DNA of 64,000 nt from Nonomuraea sp. NBC_00507 (GTDB lineage Bacteria; Actinomycetota; Actinomycetes; Streptosporangiales; Streptosporangiaceae). The notes beneath the pieces are model-generated. The model was not told the DNA's origin. It did not search any database and saw only the letters and a program-made list of their open reading frames with translations. The stretch covers positions 2,480,001-2,544,000 of the forward strand of contig NZ_CP107853.1 of NCBI RefSeq assembly GCF_036013525.1, written 5' to 3'. The first letter of the stretch is position 1, and each line of letters opens with the position of its first letter. Positions 1 to 8,438 of the stretch are shown one piece after another. The position numbers were made by a program, and so were the translations under genes.

Positions 1-270
1 GCGATCGTCCTGGCGCTGCGGCTGCGGCGCGGCCAGAACTGGGCGCGGTGGACGCTCGCCGGCACGCTGGGCGTGTTCGGCACGTTGTCGCTGGTGATCG
101 AGCCCGCCCGGTGGCTGCTGGAGGGCGGGTCGATCGCCGAGGCCGCCGCCGGCCTGGACGCCGCGGGCTGGGCCTTCGCGGCCAGCCGGATTCTGCACGT
201 GGCGGCCGTGCTCGGGGCGATGGCGCTGATGTTCCAGCCCCGGGCCAACGCCTACTTCGGGTCCGACTGA
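1..270 (+). CDS. C-terminal end of a membrane protein (5' end outside window)
   Basis: The reading frame is open from base 1 to a TGA at 268-270, giving about 89 residues with two hydrophobic stretches: one around WTLAGTLGVFGTLSLVIEP and one near the end, HVAAVLGAMALMFQP. A short charged loop (LEGGSIAEA) lies between them. This looks like the last two membrane segments of a small integral membrane protein. The family cannot be named from this piece. Its 3' end overlaps the convergent MFS gene by 19 bases. Confidence 0.6.
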   Translation, partial: AIVLALRLRRGQNWARWTLAGTLGVFGTLSLVIEPARWLLEGGSIAEAAAGLDAAGWAFAASRILHVAAVLGAMALMFQPRANAYFGSD

Positions 271-1514
271 ACCGGCTCGAGCCGCGGGCGAGCGTCGGCG
301 CGCAGGTTACGCACCCCCGGCGCCAGCAGCGCCCCCAGCGTGCTGACCGCGATGAGGACGGCGCAGCCGAGCAGCGACTCCTCCGTGCCGAACACCTCGG
401 CCGCCGGTCCTGCCAGCATCAGCCCGATCGGCCCGAACATCAGCGACCCGAGCATGTCGTACGAGCTGACCCGCGACAGCGACTCGGCCGGGACCTCCCG
501 CTGCATCGTGGTCTGCCACAACACGCCGAACACGTCGAAGCAGACCCCGAGCACGAAGGCGCCGGCCACGATCGCCCAGATCGGCGCGTCGACCCCGAGC
601 AGCACGTAGGGCAGCGCGGTCGGCAGGCAGAGCAGCACCGCCACCAGGATCGGCCGGCTCGGCCGCAGCCGGATCGACACCAGCACCCCGGCGATCATGC
701 CGATGGCCTCGCCCGCGAGGAACGCCGTCCAGACCGCCGGGCCGCCCATACTCTCCTTGGCCCACAGCGGCCCGAGCACCCCGTGCCCGGCCTGGATGGC
801 CATGACCAGCAGCGAGAACTGCGCGACCACCACCCAGATCCACTGCCGCGAGCGGAACTCCCGCCAACCGTCGCGCAGGTCCGCCAGCACCGAGTGCCGC
901 TCACCCGCGGGTCGCGCGCCGGGCTCCAGCCGCAGCAGCGCGATCAGCACGCCTGCCACCGCGAACATGGCGCCGCTGGCCGTCAGCGCCCAGCCACCGC
1001 CGAAGAACACCACCGTGCCGCCGCCCAGCACCGTCCCGGCCACCCGGGCGGCGTTCTGGCCCAGGCCGAGCAGCGCGTTGCCGGTCTGCAGCCGGTCCTT
1101 CGGCACCACCTCGGGGATGATCCCGCTCAGCGCGGGGAACGTGACCGCCGTGGCCGTCCCGCCCAGCGCCGCCGCCGTGACCAGCGCCGGCAGCGGGGTC
1201 CAGCCGACCAGCAGCATGGCCCCCAGCGCGAAGAACGCCGCCGCCATCATGAACTCGCCCGTCATCATGACCCGCTGCCGCGGCAGCCGGTCCGCGATCA
1301 CGCCACCCACCAGCATGAACACGATCATGGGGAGCGACTCGGCGGTGAGCACGATCGACAGGGTCGTGGCGTCCGCGCCGGGCAGGTTCAGGATGCCGAA
1401 CGCCAGGGCCACGGGTGCGAACGCGCTGCCCAGGACGGAGATCGTCCTGGCGGTCAGGAGCAGCGTGAACCGGCGATCCCGGAGCAGGCCGAGATCGCGT
1501 CCATAACCCAGCAC
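252..1514 (-). CDS. MFS transporter, macrolide/drug-efflux type
   Basis: 420 residues, usual length for a 12-helix major facilitator. The N-terminus runs RDRRFTLLLTARTISVLGSAFAPVALAF, followed by loop 2-3 GGVIADRLPRQRVMM, the signature between helices 2 and 3. The overall pattern (LLTARTISxLGSAFAPVAL; IPEVVPKDRLQTGNALL) is that of the MFS_3/enterobactin- or macrolide-exporter group, so a proton-driven exporter in the cytoplasmic membrane is the best reading; the substrate is unknown. The start is GTG at 1514, preceded by a G-rich stretch (AGGGGG) about ten bases upstream. It is transcribed away from the MMPL gene at 1726, with a 211-bp shared upstream region containing an inverted repeat close to this start. 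Confidence 0.85.
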   Translation of the reverse strand: MLGYGRDLGLLRDRRFTLLLTARTISVLGSAFAPVALAFGILNLPGADATTLSIVLTAESLPMIVFMLVGGVIADRLPRQRVMMTGEFMMAAAFFALGAMLLVGWTPLPALVTAAALGGTATAVTFPALSGIIPEVVPKDRLQTGNALLGLGQNAARVAGTVLGGGTVVFFGGGWALTASGAMFAVAGVLIALLRLEPGARPAGERHSVLADLRDGWREFRSRQWIWVVVAQFSLLVMAIQAGHGVLGPLWAKESMGGPAVWTAFLAGEAIGMIAGVLVSIRLRPSRPILVAVLLCLPTALPYVLLGVDAPIWAIVAGAFVLGVCFDVFGVLWQTTMQREVPAESLSRVSSYDMLGSLMFGPIGLMLAGPAAEVFGTEESLLGCAVLIAVSTLGALLAPGVRNLRADARPRLEPVQSDPK

Positions 1515-1536
1515 CTGCGTGAACCCCCTAGGAGAC

Positions 1537-1559
1537 CGGCAAACTCCCCCATTTTGCCG
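1537..1559. promoter_or_regulatory. Inverted repeat upstream of the MFS gene
   Basis: CGGCAAA (1537-1543) and TTTGCCG (1553-1559) form a perfect 7-bp inverted repeat around a 9-base spacer, 23 bases upstream of the MFS start. Size and position fit a repressor operator. No regulator gene adjoins it, so the binding protein is unknown. Confidence 0.4.
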
Positions 1560-1670
1560 TACTTCTTGTCACCCCGTAACAAGACAGAAAGAGGAATGTG
1601 CAGGGGTTTGGCAAGAATCCGGCCCTCCTTCTCCCGTAATTTGCTAGGTCCCTGAACGAGGGGACTCGGC

Positions 1671-1733
1671 ATGCAGGAGACGGTGATCGCCCAGGTGGCG
1701 GGGCGGGCGTACCTGGAAGGCGCCCTTGTTTGA
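1671..1733 (+). other. Possible 20-codon leader ORF overlapping the MMPL start
   Basis: ATG at 1671 opens 20 codons (MQETVIAQVAGRAYLEGALV) ending in TGA at 1731-1733, so the frame runs across the TTG start of the MMPL gene at 1726. The overlap would allow translational coupling. There is only a weak ribosome site before it and it may be chance; the alternative is simply untranslated leader. Confidence 0.2.
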
Positions 1734-4308
1734 ATCCGCTGGCCGCCTGGTCTATCGCGGCAGGTGGACGCTGCTGGTGCTGAGCCTGGCGGCGGCCGTC
1801 CTGGCCGCGCCTCTGGGGCTGGAGCTGTTCGGGCGGATGGCCGACGGCGGCTTCGAGGACCCGCGGGCGGACTCCACGACCGCCGCCCGCTGGACCGGTG
1901 ACTGGTACGGCCACGCCTCCGACGTGGTCGTTCTCTACCGGCACCCGACAGTCAAGGCGCGGGATCCCCGGTACAAGAAGGCGGTGCACGATTCGCTGCG
2001 GGCGCTGCCGAAGGAGCATGTGCGCGGGCTGGCCACGTACTGGACGACCGGGTCGAAGCGGATGGTGTCGGAGGACGGGCGGGCGACGTACGCGCTGGTC
2101 ACGCTCGAAGGCGACAGGCAGGCTGCCTACGCCGCCGTGGCGGACCGGCTCAGACGCGTCCAGAACCTCCACGTCGAGGTCGGCGGGCCGGTGCCGCTGC
2201 TGCAGGAGCTCAACGACCAGACCGCCGCCGACCTGACCCGCGCCGAGGTCATCTCCATGCCGGTGCTGCTGGTGCTGCTCGTCATCGTGTTCGGGAGCCT
2301 GGTGGCGGCCGGGCTGCCGCTGCTCGTGGGGCTGTTCGCGGTGCTCGGCGCGCTGGTGTTGCTGCGGCTGCTGACCGAGGTCACCGAGGTCTCGGTCTTC
2401 TCGCTGAACGTCGTCACCATGCTCGGGCTCGGCCTGGCCGTCGACTACTCGTTGTTCGTGCTCAAGGCGTTCAGGGAGGAGATCAGGAGCGGCGCGTCGA
2501 GCGAGCAGGCCGTGGTGCGGACCATGGCCACGGCCGGGCGCACCGTGGCGTTCTCCGGGCTCACGGTGGCCACGGCGCTGCTGGGGCTGCTGCTGTTCCC
2601 CCAGATGTTCCTGCGCTCGATCGGCCTCGGGGCGGCGGCTGTGGTGCTGGTGGCGATGGGGGCCGCGCTGGTCGTGCTGCCCGCCGTGCTCGGCATCCTG
2701 GGGCGGCGCGTGGACGCCCTCCGCATCACCCCACAGTTCGGGTACGGGCGGCGCGACGGCGGCATGTGGCACGCCATCGCGTCCAGCGTCATGCGCCGGC
2801 CGGTGCTGTACCTGGTCGCCGTGTCCGTCGTGCTGGTGTCGCTGGCTCTGCCATTCCTGCACGCCAGGTTCGGCAATGTGGATCATCGGGTGCTGCCCGC
2901 CGCCTCCGAAAGCCGTCGCGTGGCCGAGGCCGTGGAACGGGACTTCCCCAGGAACTCCATGGCGGCGATCGACGTCCACATCCTGGTCGGGCGCTCCTTC
3001 ACCGAGTCGCCCGTCGTCCCGGGGCCGCTCGGCCAGGGGCATTCGCCGATCAGCTCGGTCACGCCCGTGACACCGTCGGACGTGAAGCCGTTGACCGACC
3101 GGCTGCGGCGGCTGCCGAATGTGGCCGGGGTCGATCTGGCGGGGGTGTCGCAGGACAACGGGGCCGTGCGGCTCGCCGTCCGCTACGACTCGGACCCGAT
3201 GTCGGATGCGGCCCAGGAGCTGGTCAGGTCGATCAGGGACCTGACGCCTGGGCCGAACGTGCGGCAGGTGGTGGTCGGCGGGCCGACCGCCGCCCAGATG
3301 GATCTGATGGACAGCCTGGCCGCCACGTTGCCGTGGATGGCGCTGGTGGTGGGCTCGGTGACGGGGGTGCTGCTGTTCGCCGCGTTCGGGTCGGTGGTGC
3401 TGCCGGTCAAGGTGTTGCTGATGAACGTGCTGTCCATCGGCGCGTCGTTCGGGGTGATCGTGTGGGCCTTCCAGGACGGGCATCTGGCATCCGCGCTGCG
3501 GTTCACCCCCACCGGGTCCATCGACGCCACGGTGATGGTGCTGATCCTGGCCGTGGTGTTCGGGTTGTCCATGGACTATGAGGTGTTCCTGCTGTCGCGG
3601 GTGCGGGCGGAATGGCTGCGTACGGGGGACAACGCGGCGGCCGTGGCCGCCGGGCTGCAGCAGACGGGCGGGGTCATCACCAGCGCGGCGCTGTTGCTGC
3701 TGGTGGTCATCGGGGCGTTCGCCACGGCCGGGATCACGATCGTGAAGCTGCTCGGGGTGGGGTTGTTCGTGGCGATCGTGGTGGACGCCACGCTCGTGCG
3801 GGCGCTGCTGGTGCCGGCGACCATGCATCTGATGGGCGGTGCCAACTGGTGGTCGCCCCGTGCCTTCCACCGGCGCGTGGAGCTGCACGAGCGGCCTGCC
3901 GGGAGAGCTCCCGCCGTGCCGCCTCCGCCCGCCGTGCCGCCTCCGCCCGCCGTGCCGCCTCCGCCCGCCGTGCCGCCTCAGGCGGAGGCCGGGGTCCGGC
4001 GGTCGGTCGAGCTCGGCCCGGTTGCTCCGGAGCTGCCGCCCGGGCCCGTGGTGACCGTCAACGGGCGGCCCGCCGTCTTCGGCGCGGACACCGATCCAGT
4101 GCCGCTGGCGGCCGAGCACGAGCCGCCGGTCGGCGGGCGTGAGCTCGTACAGGCCAGGTCCTTCCGCAAGCACCCCTACTCCACCCCCGAAGCGCCCGCG
4201 AAGGAGGAGGACGGTCCCCGGTGGGTGAAGGTCACGGCGGGGCGTACCCGGGTGGTCCGGGCCACTCCCGACGGCCGCGGCTGGACATGGGTGGAGGTGG
4301 ACTCATGA
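1726..4308 (+). CDS. MMPL/RND-family transporter
   Basis: 860 residues. It starts at TTG with GGAAGG five bases upstream; residue 1 begins FESAGRLVYRGRWTLLVL, the usual MMPL N-terminus just before helix 1. Two halves follow, each with a large extracytoplasmic domain and a helix bundle: helices from about residue 172 (VISMPVLLVLLVIVFGSLVA) with the core motif GLGLAVDYSLFVL near 229-241, and a second set from about 535 containing VFGLSMDYEVFLLSRV near 610. The paired Asp-Tyr motifs are the proton-relay signature of the family. The C-terminal tail of about 140 residues is cytoplasmic and proline-rich (four PAVPPP repeats) and ends in a basic segment. In this family substrates are lipids or drugs; this one is not identifiable. 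Confidence 0.9.
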   Translation: MFESAGRLVYRGRWTLLVLSLAAAVLAAPLGLELFGRMADGGFEDPRADSTTAARWTGDWYGHASDVVVLYRHPTVKARDPRYKKAVHDSLRALPKEHVRGLATYWTTGSKRMVSEDGRATYALVTLEGDRQAAYAAVADRLRRVQNLHVEVGGPVPLLQELNDQTAADLTRAEVISMPVLLVLLVIVFGSLVAAGLPLLVGLFAVLGALVLLRLLTEVTEVSVFSLNVVTMLGLGLAVDYSLFVLKAFREEIRSGASSEQAVVRTMATAGRTVAFSGLTVATALLGLLLFPQMFLRSIGLGAAAVVLVAMGAALVVLPAVLGILGRRVDALRITPQFGYGRRDGGMWHAIASSVMRRPVLYLVAVSVVLVSLALPFLHARFGNVDHRVLPAASESRRVAEAVERDFPRNSMAAIDVHILVGRSFTESPVVPGPLGQGHSPISSVTPVTPSDVKPLTDRLRRLPNVAGVDLAGVSQDNGAVRLAVRYDSDPMSDAAQELVRSIRDLTPGPNVRQVVVGGPTAAQMDLMDSLAATLPWMALVVGSVTGVLLFAAFGSVVLPVKVLLMNVLSIGASFGVIVWAFQDGHLASALRFTPTGSIDATVMVLILAVVFGLSMDYEVFLLSRVRAEWLRTGDNAAAVAAGLQQTGGVITSAALLLLVVIGAFATAGITIVKLLGVGLFVAIVVDATLVRALLVPATMHLMGGANWWSPRAFHRRVELHERPAGRAPAVPPPPAVPPPPAVPPPPAVPPQAEAGVRRSVELGPVAPELPPGPVVTVNGRPAVFGADTDPVPLAAEHEPPVGGRELVQARSFRKHPYSTPEAPAKEEDGPRWVKVTAGRTRVVRATPDGRGWTWVEVDS
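3910..3981 (+). repeat. Four 18-bp tandem repeats coding PAVPPP in the MMPL tail
   Basis: The unit cccgccgtgccgcctccg occurs at 3910, 3928 and 3946, with a fourth, slightly divergent copy at 3964. In frame it encodes Pro-Ala-Val-Pro-Pro-Pro. It is a low-complexity linker in the cytoplasmic tail and a likely site of copy-number variation between strains. Confidence 0.9.
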
Positions 4309-4327
4309 GCGTGAGCCGTCGATCTCA

Positions 4328-4356
4328 TTGAACGTTGTTGATCGTCCGGATATGGT
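4328..4356 (+). promoter_or_regulatory. Sigma-70-like promoter of the secreted protein gene
   Basis: TTGAAC (4328-4333), a 17-base spacer and TATGGT (4351-4356) make a near-consensus promoter. Transcription would begin around 4362-4364, so the TTG at 4328 cannot be the start codon and translation should begin at 4394. Confidence 0.6.
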
Positions 4357-4393
4357 GCATATGCCCACGATCACCCCCCGGAAGTTAGGTGCC

Positions 4394-5677
4394 ATGCGAA
4401 AGCGGCTGCGGCAGCTCCTCGTCATCGGACTCGCCCTCTCGTTCCTGGGCGTCGGCGTTCCCGCGTGGTCGGCGGACGACCCGCGCAGCTGCAACGACCT
4501 GCTCGCCGACGACACCCCCGCGTACGTGGTCTGCACCTGGATGGCCACCCCCGAGGAAGCCGCGGACATCGCGAGGTTCTGGCTCGGCAACGACGGCGAG
4601 AACCTGAAGGACTCCGGCCCGGTGAACGGCGTCACGATCGACTGCACCGAGCCCGGCAACCAGTGCGCGACCGACGGCGAGGGTGACGGCGAGCCCCGCG
4701 ACGGCGGCGCCCCGGACGTCGACGGGGCCGAGGACGGCGGCACGCCGGAGTGCCAGAACGGCGAGGAGTGCTACGTCGACCCCGACGGCATCTCCGCCGC
4801 CGAGAAGAGCGCCGCCCAGCAGACGCCGGCCGGACAGGCCGCGCAGGCCGCCGCTCAGACGAACATGCGCCTGTGGATCGAGACGGAGCTGGCCGACGAC
4901 TACAAGGCCGGCACGCTCGCCGAGGCCGCCAAGAAGATCGCCGCCCTGGCCGCCGCACAGCCGGGCGTCGTCGGCATCCGCTTCACCTCGCAGCTCGGCT
5001 ACAACCAGACCTTCGCCACGGCGGAGGAGCTCGACAAGTTCGTCGCCGAGGCCGCGACCGCGCTGCGTGGCCTGGCCCCGGGCAAGAAGCTGGCCGCGCA
5101 CACGCTGGTGCCGGTGTTCGGCTGCGGCGCCAACGAGGCCTGCAAGGCCGAGATCGCCAAGAAGTACCCGCTGCTCGACCCCGACCGCATCGGCGTCTGG
5201 CTGGCCAAGGGCTACCTCGACCAGCTCGCCCTCGACAGCGGCCACTTCGGCACCGAGTACGCCACCTGGAAGATCGACGCCGCCGAGGCCCAGCGCAACC
5301 AGGCCATCCAGGTACGCGGCCGCGCCTGGGACGCCTACGCCCAGATCGCCGTCGAGGACGCGAGCTTCGCCGGCGCCCCGCTGAGCGAGGAACAGGCCAC
5401 CAAGGCCATCACCGACCGCATCGCCGCCCCGCTCCAGGACGACGCCGCGGAGACGGTCACCCTGTGGACCCGCTGGCAGAACGACCAGGGCCAGGTCAGC
5501 CGGGTGTACGGCGAGAAGTGGGCCGCCAACACCACCTGGGACCAGCTCAAGAAGCTCGGCTCGGTCCGCGCCCGCCTGGCCACCATCTACGACCCCGCCA
5601 ACCCTGAGGTGGACCTGGCCACCGACCTCAAGAACCTGTCCGAGGTGTTCGGTCAGGTGTACCTGCACGCCGCCTGA
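4394..5677 (+). CDS. Secreted protein of unknown function
   Basis: 427 residues from ATG 4394, which has GGAAG nine bases upstream. The N-terminus MRKRLRQLLVIGLALSFLG followed by VGVPAWSA-DD is a typical Sec signal peptide with cleavage after Ala. The mature part starts with a short Cys-containing segment, then an acidic Gly/Asp/Glu-rich linker (about residues 75-120) and an alpha-helical Ala-rich domain to the end. Four Cys in the N-terminal third (SCNDLL, VVCTW, IDCTEPGNQC) and two in FGCGANEAC could form disulfides. I recognise no family. An ATG at 4361 is an alternative start but lies at the predicted transcription start. Confidence 0.7.
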   Translation: MRKRLRQLLVIGLALSFLGVGVPAWSADDPRSCNDLLADDTPAYVVCTWMATPEEAADIARFWLGNDGENLKDSGPVNGVTIDCTEPGNQCATDGEGDGEPRDGGAPDVDGAEDGGTPECQNGEECYVDPDGISAAEKSAAQQTPAGQAAQAAAQTNMRLWIETELADDYKAGTLAEAAKKIAALAAAQPGVVGIRFTSQLGYNQTFATAEELDKFVAEAATALRGLAPGKKLAAHTLVPVFGCGANEACKAEIAKKYPLLDPDRIGVWLAKGYLDQLALDSGHFGTEYATWKIDAAEAQRNQAIQVRGRAWDAYAQIAVEDASFAGAPLSEEQATKAITDRIAAPLQDDAAETVTLWTRWQNDQGQVSRVYGEKWAANTTWDQLKKLGSVRARLATIYDPANPEVDLATDLKNLSEVFGQVYLHAA

Positions 5678-5693
5678 GGGACGTACGTGGGCC

Positions 5694-6881
5694 TCAGCGG
5701 GACCGGCTCTCGATGACAGCTTGCCGCGCCCGAAGCGCGATCTCCAGCTCGAAACGAATGTCCGGATCGGCCAGCTGATCGCCGTACAGCTCTTCGAGCT
5801 GCCGCAGCCGGTACCGGACGGTCTGCGGGTGCACGTGCAGCCGGGCGGCCACCTCGCCCGCGCCTCTGCCGTGCCGCAACCAGGCCAGCAGCGTCTCGGC
5901 CAGCCGATCCTGCTGAGCGGGCCGCAGATGGGCGAGGGGCGCGAGACGTACGTCGGCCAGAGCGCTGACCAGTTCCTCGTCCTTGAACACCACCAGCGTC
6001 GCCATGTGGTCCTCGCATCGCAGCAGCCCGCGCGGCAACACGCCGCGCCGTGACAGCTCCAGCGCCTCCCGCGCCCAGCGCAGCGACGTCGCCGCGGCGG
6101 CCATCGGCACGGCCGGCCCGATCGCGCCCCAGCGTCCACGCAATGCCTGCTCCAGCATCTGCGCCTGGCCGGGCCCACTGGGATCGGGCACCAGCAGGCA
6201 CGGCACCGGCCGCTCCAGCCCCGCCAGCACGTCAGGCGGCAGCAGGGGCATACGGCAACCCCCAGGCCGAACGTCGAGTGCCACGCAGGCCACCGTCCTC
6301 GGCAACCGCCAGCCCGCCGCCTTGGCCAGGTCCGCGATGGCCTCCGGACTGGCGGGCGGGTGGCTCAGCAGCAGGTCGAGGAGGCGGTTACGGCGGCGTT
6401 CCATCTCGCCGGCGGCGTGCGTCCTGGCCTCCTCGAAGCCCTCGGCCGCCGCGTCCGCCAGCTGGTCGAGGTAGACGAAGATGGCCTCGCCCAGGTCGTA
6501 AAGGGATTGGGGAGACAATCCGAGCGGGTCGGCGAGCTCGGTCAGCCACCGCCACCCGACTCGGGCGCCGAGGCGCATCGCGGTCTGGAGGGGCTCCAGG
6601 TTGCGGCCCTCGGCAGCCTCGCCTCTGCCGATCGCGCGGAACGGCTCCGGATCCCACGGGACGGCCGGGTGCTCGATGCGGTCGAGAAAACCCTCGATGG
6701 CCTGCTCGACCGCCATCCTGACGACCTTGATGTAGAGCTCGTCGTCCGGCCGGTCGTACTCGGGGATCCGGGCCTGGATCTCCTTGATCACCTCGTCGGA
6801 AACCCGGCCGATGCGCGACCTGAGCGTTGTCACGATGTCCGCGGGTGTACGGCTTTCGGTGATGTCACTCTTGATGGCCAT
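5694..6881 (-). CDS. PucR/CdaR-type transcriptional regulator
   Basis: 395 residues. The last 70 contain the PucR helix-turn-helix: LLAWLRHGRGAGEVAARL, then HVHPQTVRYRLRQLEELYG. The first 250 residues have the N-terminal regulatory domain common in actinomycetes (SRIGRVSDEVIKEIQARIPEY; GARVGWRWL). The start is taken at 6881 (MAIKSD) because AGGAGG lies five bases before it; an upstream in-frame ATG at 6899 overlaps that ribosome site. Proteins of this kind regulate catabolic or stress genes in response to unknown ligands. The EF-hand gene is transcribed toward it, with about 65 bases between them. Confidence 0.85.
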   Translation of the reverse strand: MAIKSDITESRTPADIVTTLRSRIGRVSDEVIKEIQARIPEYDRPDDELYIKVVRMAVEQAIEGFLDRIEHPAVPWDPEPFRAIGRGEAAEGRNLEPLQTAMRLGARVGWRWLTELADPLGLSPQSLYDLGEAIFVYLDQLADAAAEGFEEARTHAAGEMERRRNRLLDLLLSHPPASPEAIADLAKAAGWRLPRTVACVALDVRPGGCRMPLLPPDVLAGLERPVPCLLVPDPSGPGQAQMLEQALRGRWGAIGPAVPMAAAATSLRWAREALELSRRGVLPRGLLRCEDHMATLVVFKDEELVSALADVRLAPLAHLRPAQQDRLAETLLAWLRHGRGAGEVAARLHVHPQTVRYRLRQLEELYGDQLADPDIRFELEIALRARQAVIESRSR

Positions 6882-6945
6882 CGTCCCTCCTGTCGCCATT
6901 GTGACGTAGGCGACAGAGGATGTGTAGCAAATGCTTGCTTTGCTA

Positions 6946-7146
6946 TCACTTCTGTATAAAGGCGCCGAACTCCTCCACGTTGATCAGCCCATCGCCGTCC
7001 TTGTCGAGCCTGCGCACCCCTTCCTGCGCGGCCTCCAACGTCACCGGCTGGCCGAGCACGTCCATGAGCCGGACGAGCTCGTCAGCGGAGATACGGCCGT
7101 CGTTGTCGGCATCGATGAGGTCGAAGGTGATCGTGTAGTCGCTCAT
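6946..7146 (-). CDS. Small EF-hand calcium-binding protein
   Basis: 66 residues containing two canonical EF-hand loops: DADNDGRISADE (residues 12-23) and DKDGDGLINVEE (48-59), each with Asp at positions 1, 3 and 5, Gly at 6 and Glu at 12. There is no signal peptide, so it should act in the cytoplasm as a Ca2+ buffer or sensor, like other two-hand actinomycete calmodulin-like proteins. The partner is unknown. It lies upstream of, and on the same strand as, the PucR regulator. Confidence 0.9.
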   Translation of the reverse strand: MSDYTITFDLIDADNDGRISADELVRLMDVLGQPVTLEAAQEGVRRLDKDGDGLINVEEFGAFIQK

Positions 7147-7178
7147 GAAGTCGCCCTTCCGCGGATCCGATGTTCGCG

Positions 7179-8051
7179 TCAGACCTTAGTGGCGACCTGC
7201 CGTAGCGCGTCGATGAATGCCGCGACTTGTGGACTCTTGTCCTCATCTCTCCACGCGATCGCGAGCTCTCCGGGCGGCAGCCCCGCCACGGGCCGGTACA
7301 CCATCCCGGGCCGGTTGTAGAGCGCCGCGTTCCCCTCGGCCACGAGTACCACGCCGAGCCCGCTGGTCACGGCCTCGAACACCTCCTCCGGCGTGTTGGC
7401 GGTGACCCCGACGACCGGCTCGTCGTCCCGCGCGTCGAGCCCGAGCCAGAAGTCGCGCAGCGGCCCCGCCGCCATGGGCAAGGCGATGAACGGCTCGTCG
7501 CGTAGCGCCTCGAACGGCACCTCCGCCAGCCCTGCCAGCCGATGATCGGCGGGCAGGGCCACACCTCTGGCTTCGGTGGCCAGCACGTACGTGCTCAGCC
7601 CCGCCGGCACCGGCAACCAGATGAACGCCACGTCCGAGGAGCCGTCCAGCAGCCCGCCACTGGGGTCGTCCCAGCCGACCAGCCGCAACGACACCTCCCA
7701 CCCCGGCATGGCTGTCCTGAACCGCCGCAACGCCGCCTGCTGCAACCCGCGCCCCACGGCCGTCTGCATCCCGATCACCAGTGTCCCGGTGGGAGCGGCC
7801 GCCCGAGCGCTCTCCAGCCCCGCCGCCCACCGCTCGAGCAACTCCCGGGCGACCGGCACCAACACCTCACCCTGCCGCGTGAGGACGACGCCGCTGTGCA
7901 CCCGCTCGAACACCCGGAACCCGAGCTCCCGCTCCAGCACTCTGAGCTGCTTGGACAGAGCCGGCTGCGACACGAACAACCGCTCGGCCGCCCGCGTCAC
8001 ATTGAGCTCCTCGGCCACGACCACGAAGCTGTTGAGCACCTTCAGATCCAT
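7179..8051 (-). CDS. LysR-family transcriptional regulator
   Basis: 290 residues from ATG 8051 (MDLKVLNSFVVVAEE). The winged helix-turn-helix fills residues 1-60 (LNVTRAAERLFVSQPALSKQLRVLE), followed by the substrate-binding domain (about 88-290, LVIGMQTAVGRG to the end). An ATG 18 bases further upstream is possible, but LysR proteins usually start just before helix 1. No target gene diverges directly next to it; the small secreted peptide gene reads in the same direction upstream, so the regulon is not evident from position. Confidence 0.88.
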   Translation of the reverse strand: MDLKVLNSFVVVAEELNVTRAAERLFVSQPALSKQLRVLERELGFRVFERVHSGVVLTRQGEVLVPVARELLERWAAGLESARAAAPTGTLVIGMQTAVGRGLQQAALRRFRTAMPGWEVSLRLVGWDDPSGGLLDGSSDVAFIWLPVPAGLSTYVLATEARGVALPADHRLAGLAEVPFEALRDEPFIALPMAAGPLRDFWLGLDARDDEPVVGVTANTPEEVFEAVTSGLGVVLVAEGNAALYNRPGMVYRPVAGLPPGELAIAWRDEDKSPQVAAFIDALRQVATKV

Positions 8052-8095
8052 GTATCTACCATGGAGCACGCAAGCCGAGGGCTACCCTCCGCAGG

Positions 8096-8272
8096 TCACG
8101 ACACGGGAGGACCATCGCTGATGTCGCCGCTGTTGCCTGGGCCTCCGTCCTCCGCGGGCATATGGAGAGACCACTCCAATGTCGCGTCAGCGTTGGCAGA
8201 AGCAGGCGAACCTAGCAGGGCAACACTCAGCGCGATGATCGCGAGGCCGCCGACACGTCGGATACTGCGCAT
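8096..8272 (-). CDS. Small secreted peptide
   Basis: 58 residues: MRSIRRVGGLAIIALSVALL is a signal peptide, with the cleavage site after GSPASANA and a mature acidic peptide of about 32 residues ending in DGPPVS. AAGGAG lies six bases before the ATG, which decides this start over upstream in-frame codons. No family is recognised. The mature part resembles small natriuretic-like or carrier peptides only in being short and acidic, so no function is proposed. It is divergent from the aldo/keto reductase across a region with repeats and a palindrome. Confidence 0.6.
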   Translation of the reverse strand: MRSIRRVGGLAIIALSVALLGSPASANADATLEWSLHMPAEDGGPGNSGDISDGPPVS

Positions 8273-8325
8273 GACCTTCTCCTTGGCGGTATGTCCATAT
8301 GGGACGCGGGTGACTCTAGAGAATC

Positions 8326-8358
8326 CCGGTATATCGCCGGTATGTCGCCGGTATGGGG
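8326..8358. repeat. Three tandem 11-bp repeats in a divergent promoter region
   Basis: CCGGTATATCG, CCGGTATGTCG and CCGGTATGGGG follow each other without gaps (8326, 8337, 8348). A related GCGGTATGTCC occurs at 8287. One-helical-turn spacing puts every copy on the same DNA face, as expected for an activator or repressor array between the peptide gene and the reductase gene. Confidence 0.55.
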
Positions 8359-8374
8359 CCGCTGACGGAAGTCC

Positions 8375-8389
8375 ATAACCGCTGGTTAT
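8375..8389. promoter_or_regulatory. Palindromic operator candidate ATAACC-GCT-GGTTAT
   Basis: Perfect 6-bp arms around a 3-base centre, 50 bases upstream of the aldo/keto reductase start. The form fits a dimeric repressor site. The XRE or LysR regulators nearby are candidates, without direct evidence. Confidence 0.5.
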
Positions 8390-8438
8390 CGCAAGGGGAC
8401 TTGGACACCGGGCACGCGCCCGCTGCAGGATCTGTCCC

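Noticed and set aside
3910..3981. CRISPR-like or regulatory direct repeats
   Set aside because: The 18-bp repeats are contiguous, in frame and encode a proline-rich linker; there are no spacers.
1528..4173. Minus-strand frame of about 880 codons opposite the MMPL gene
   Set aside because: His/Gln/Gly-rich shadow; MMPL motifs on the plus strand are complete.
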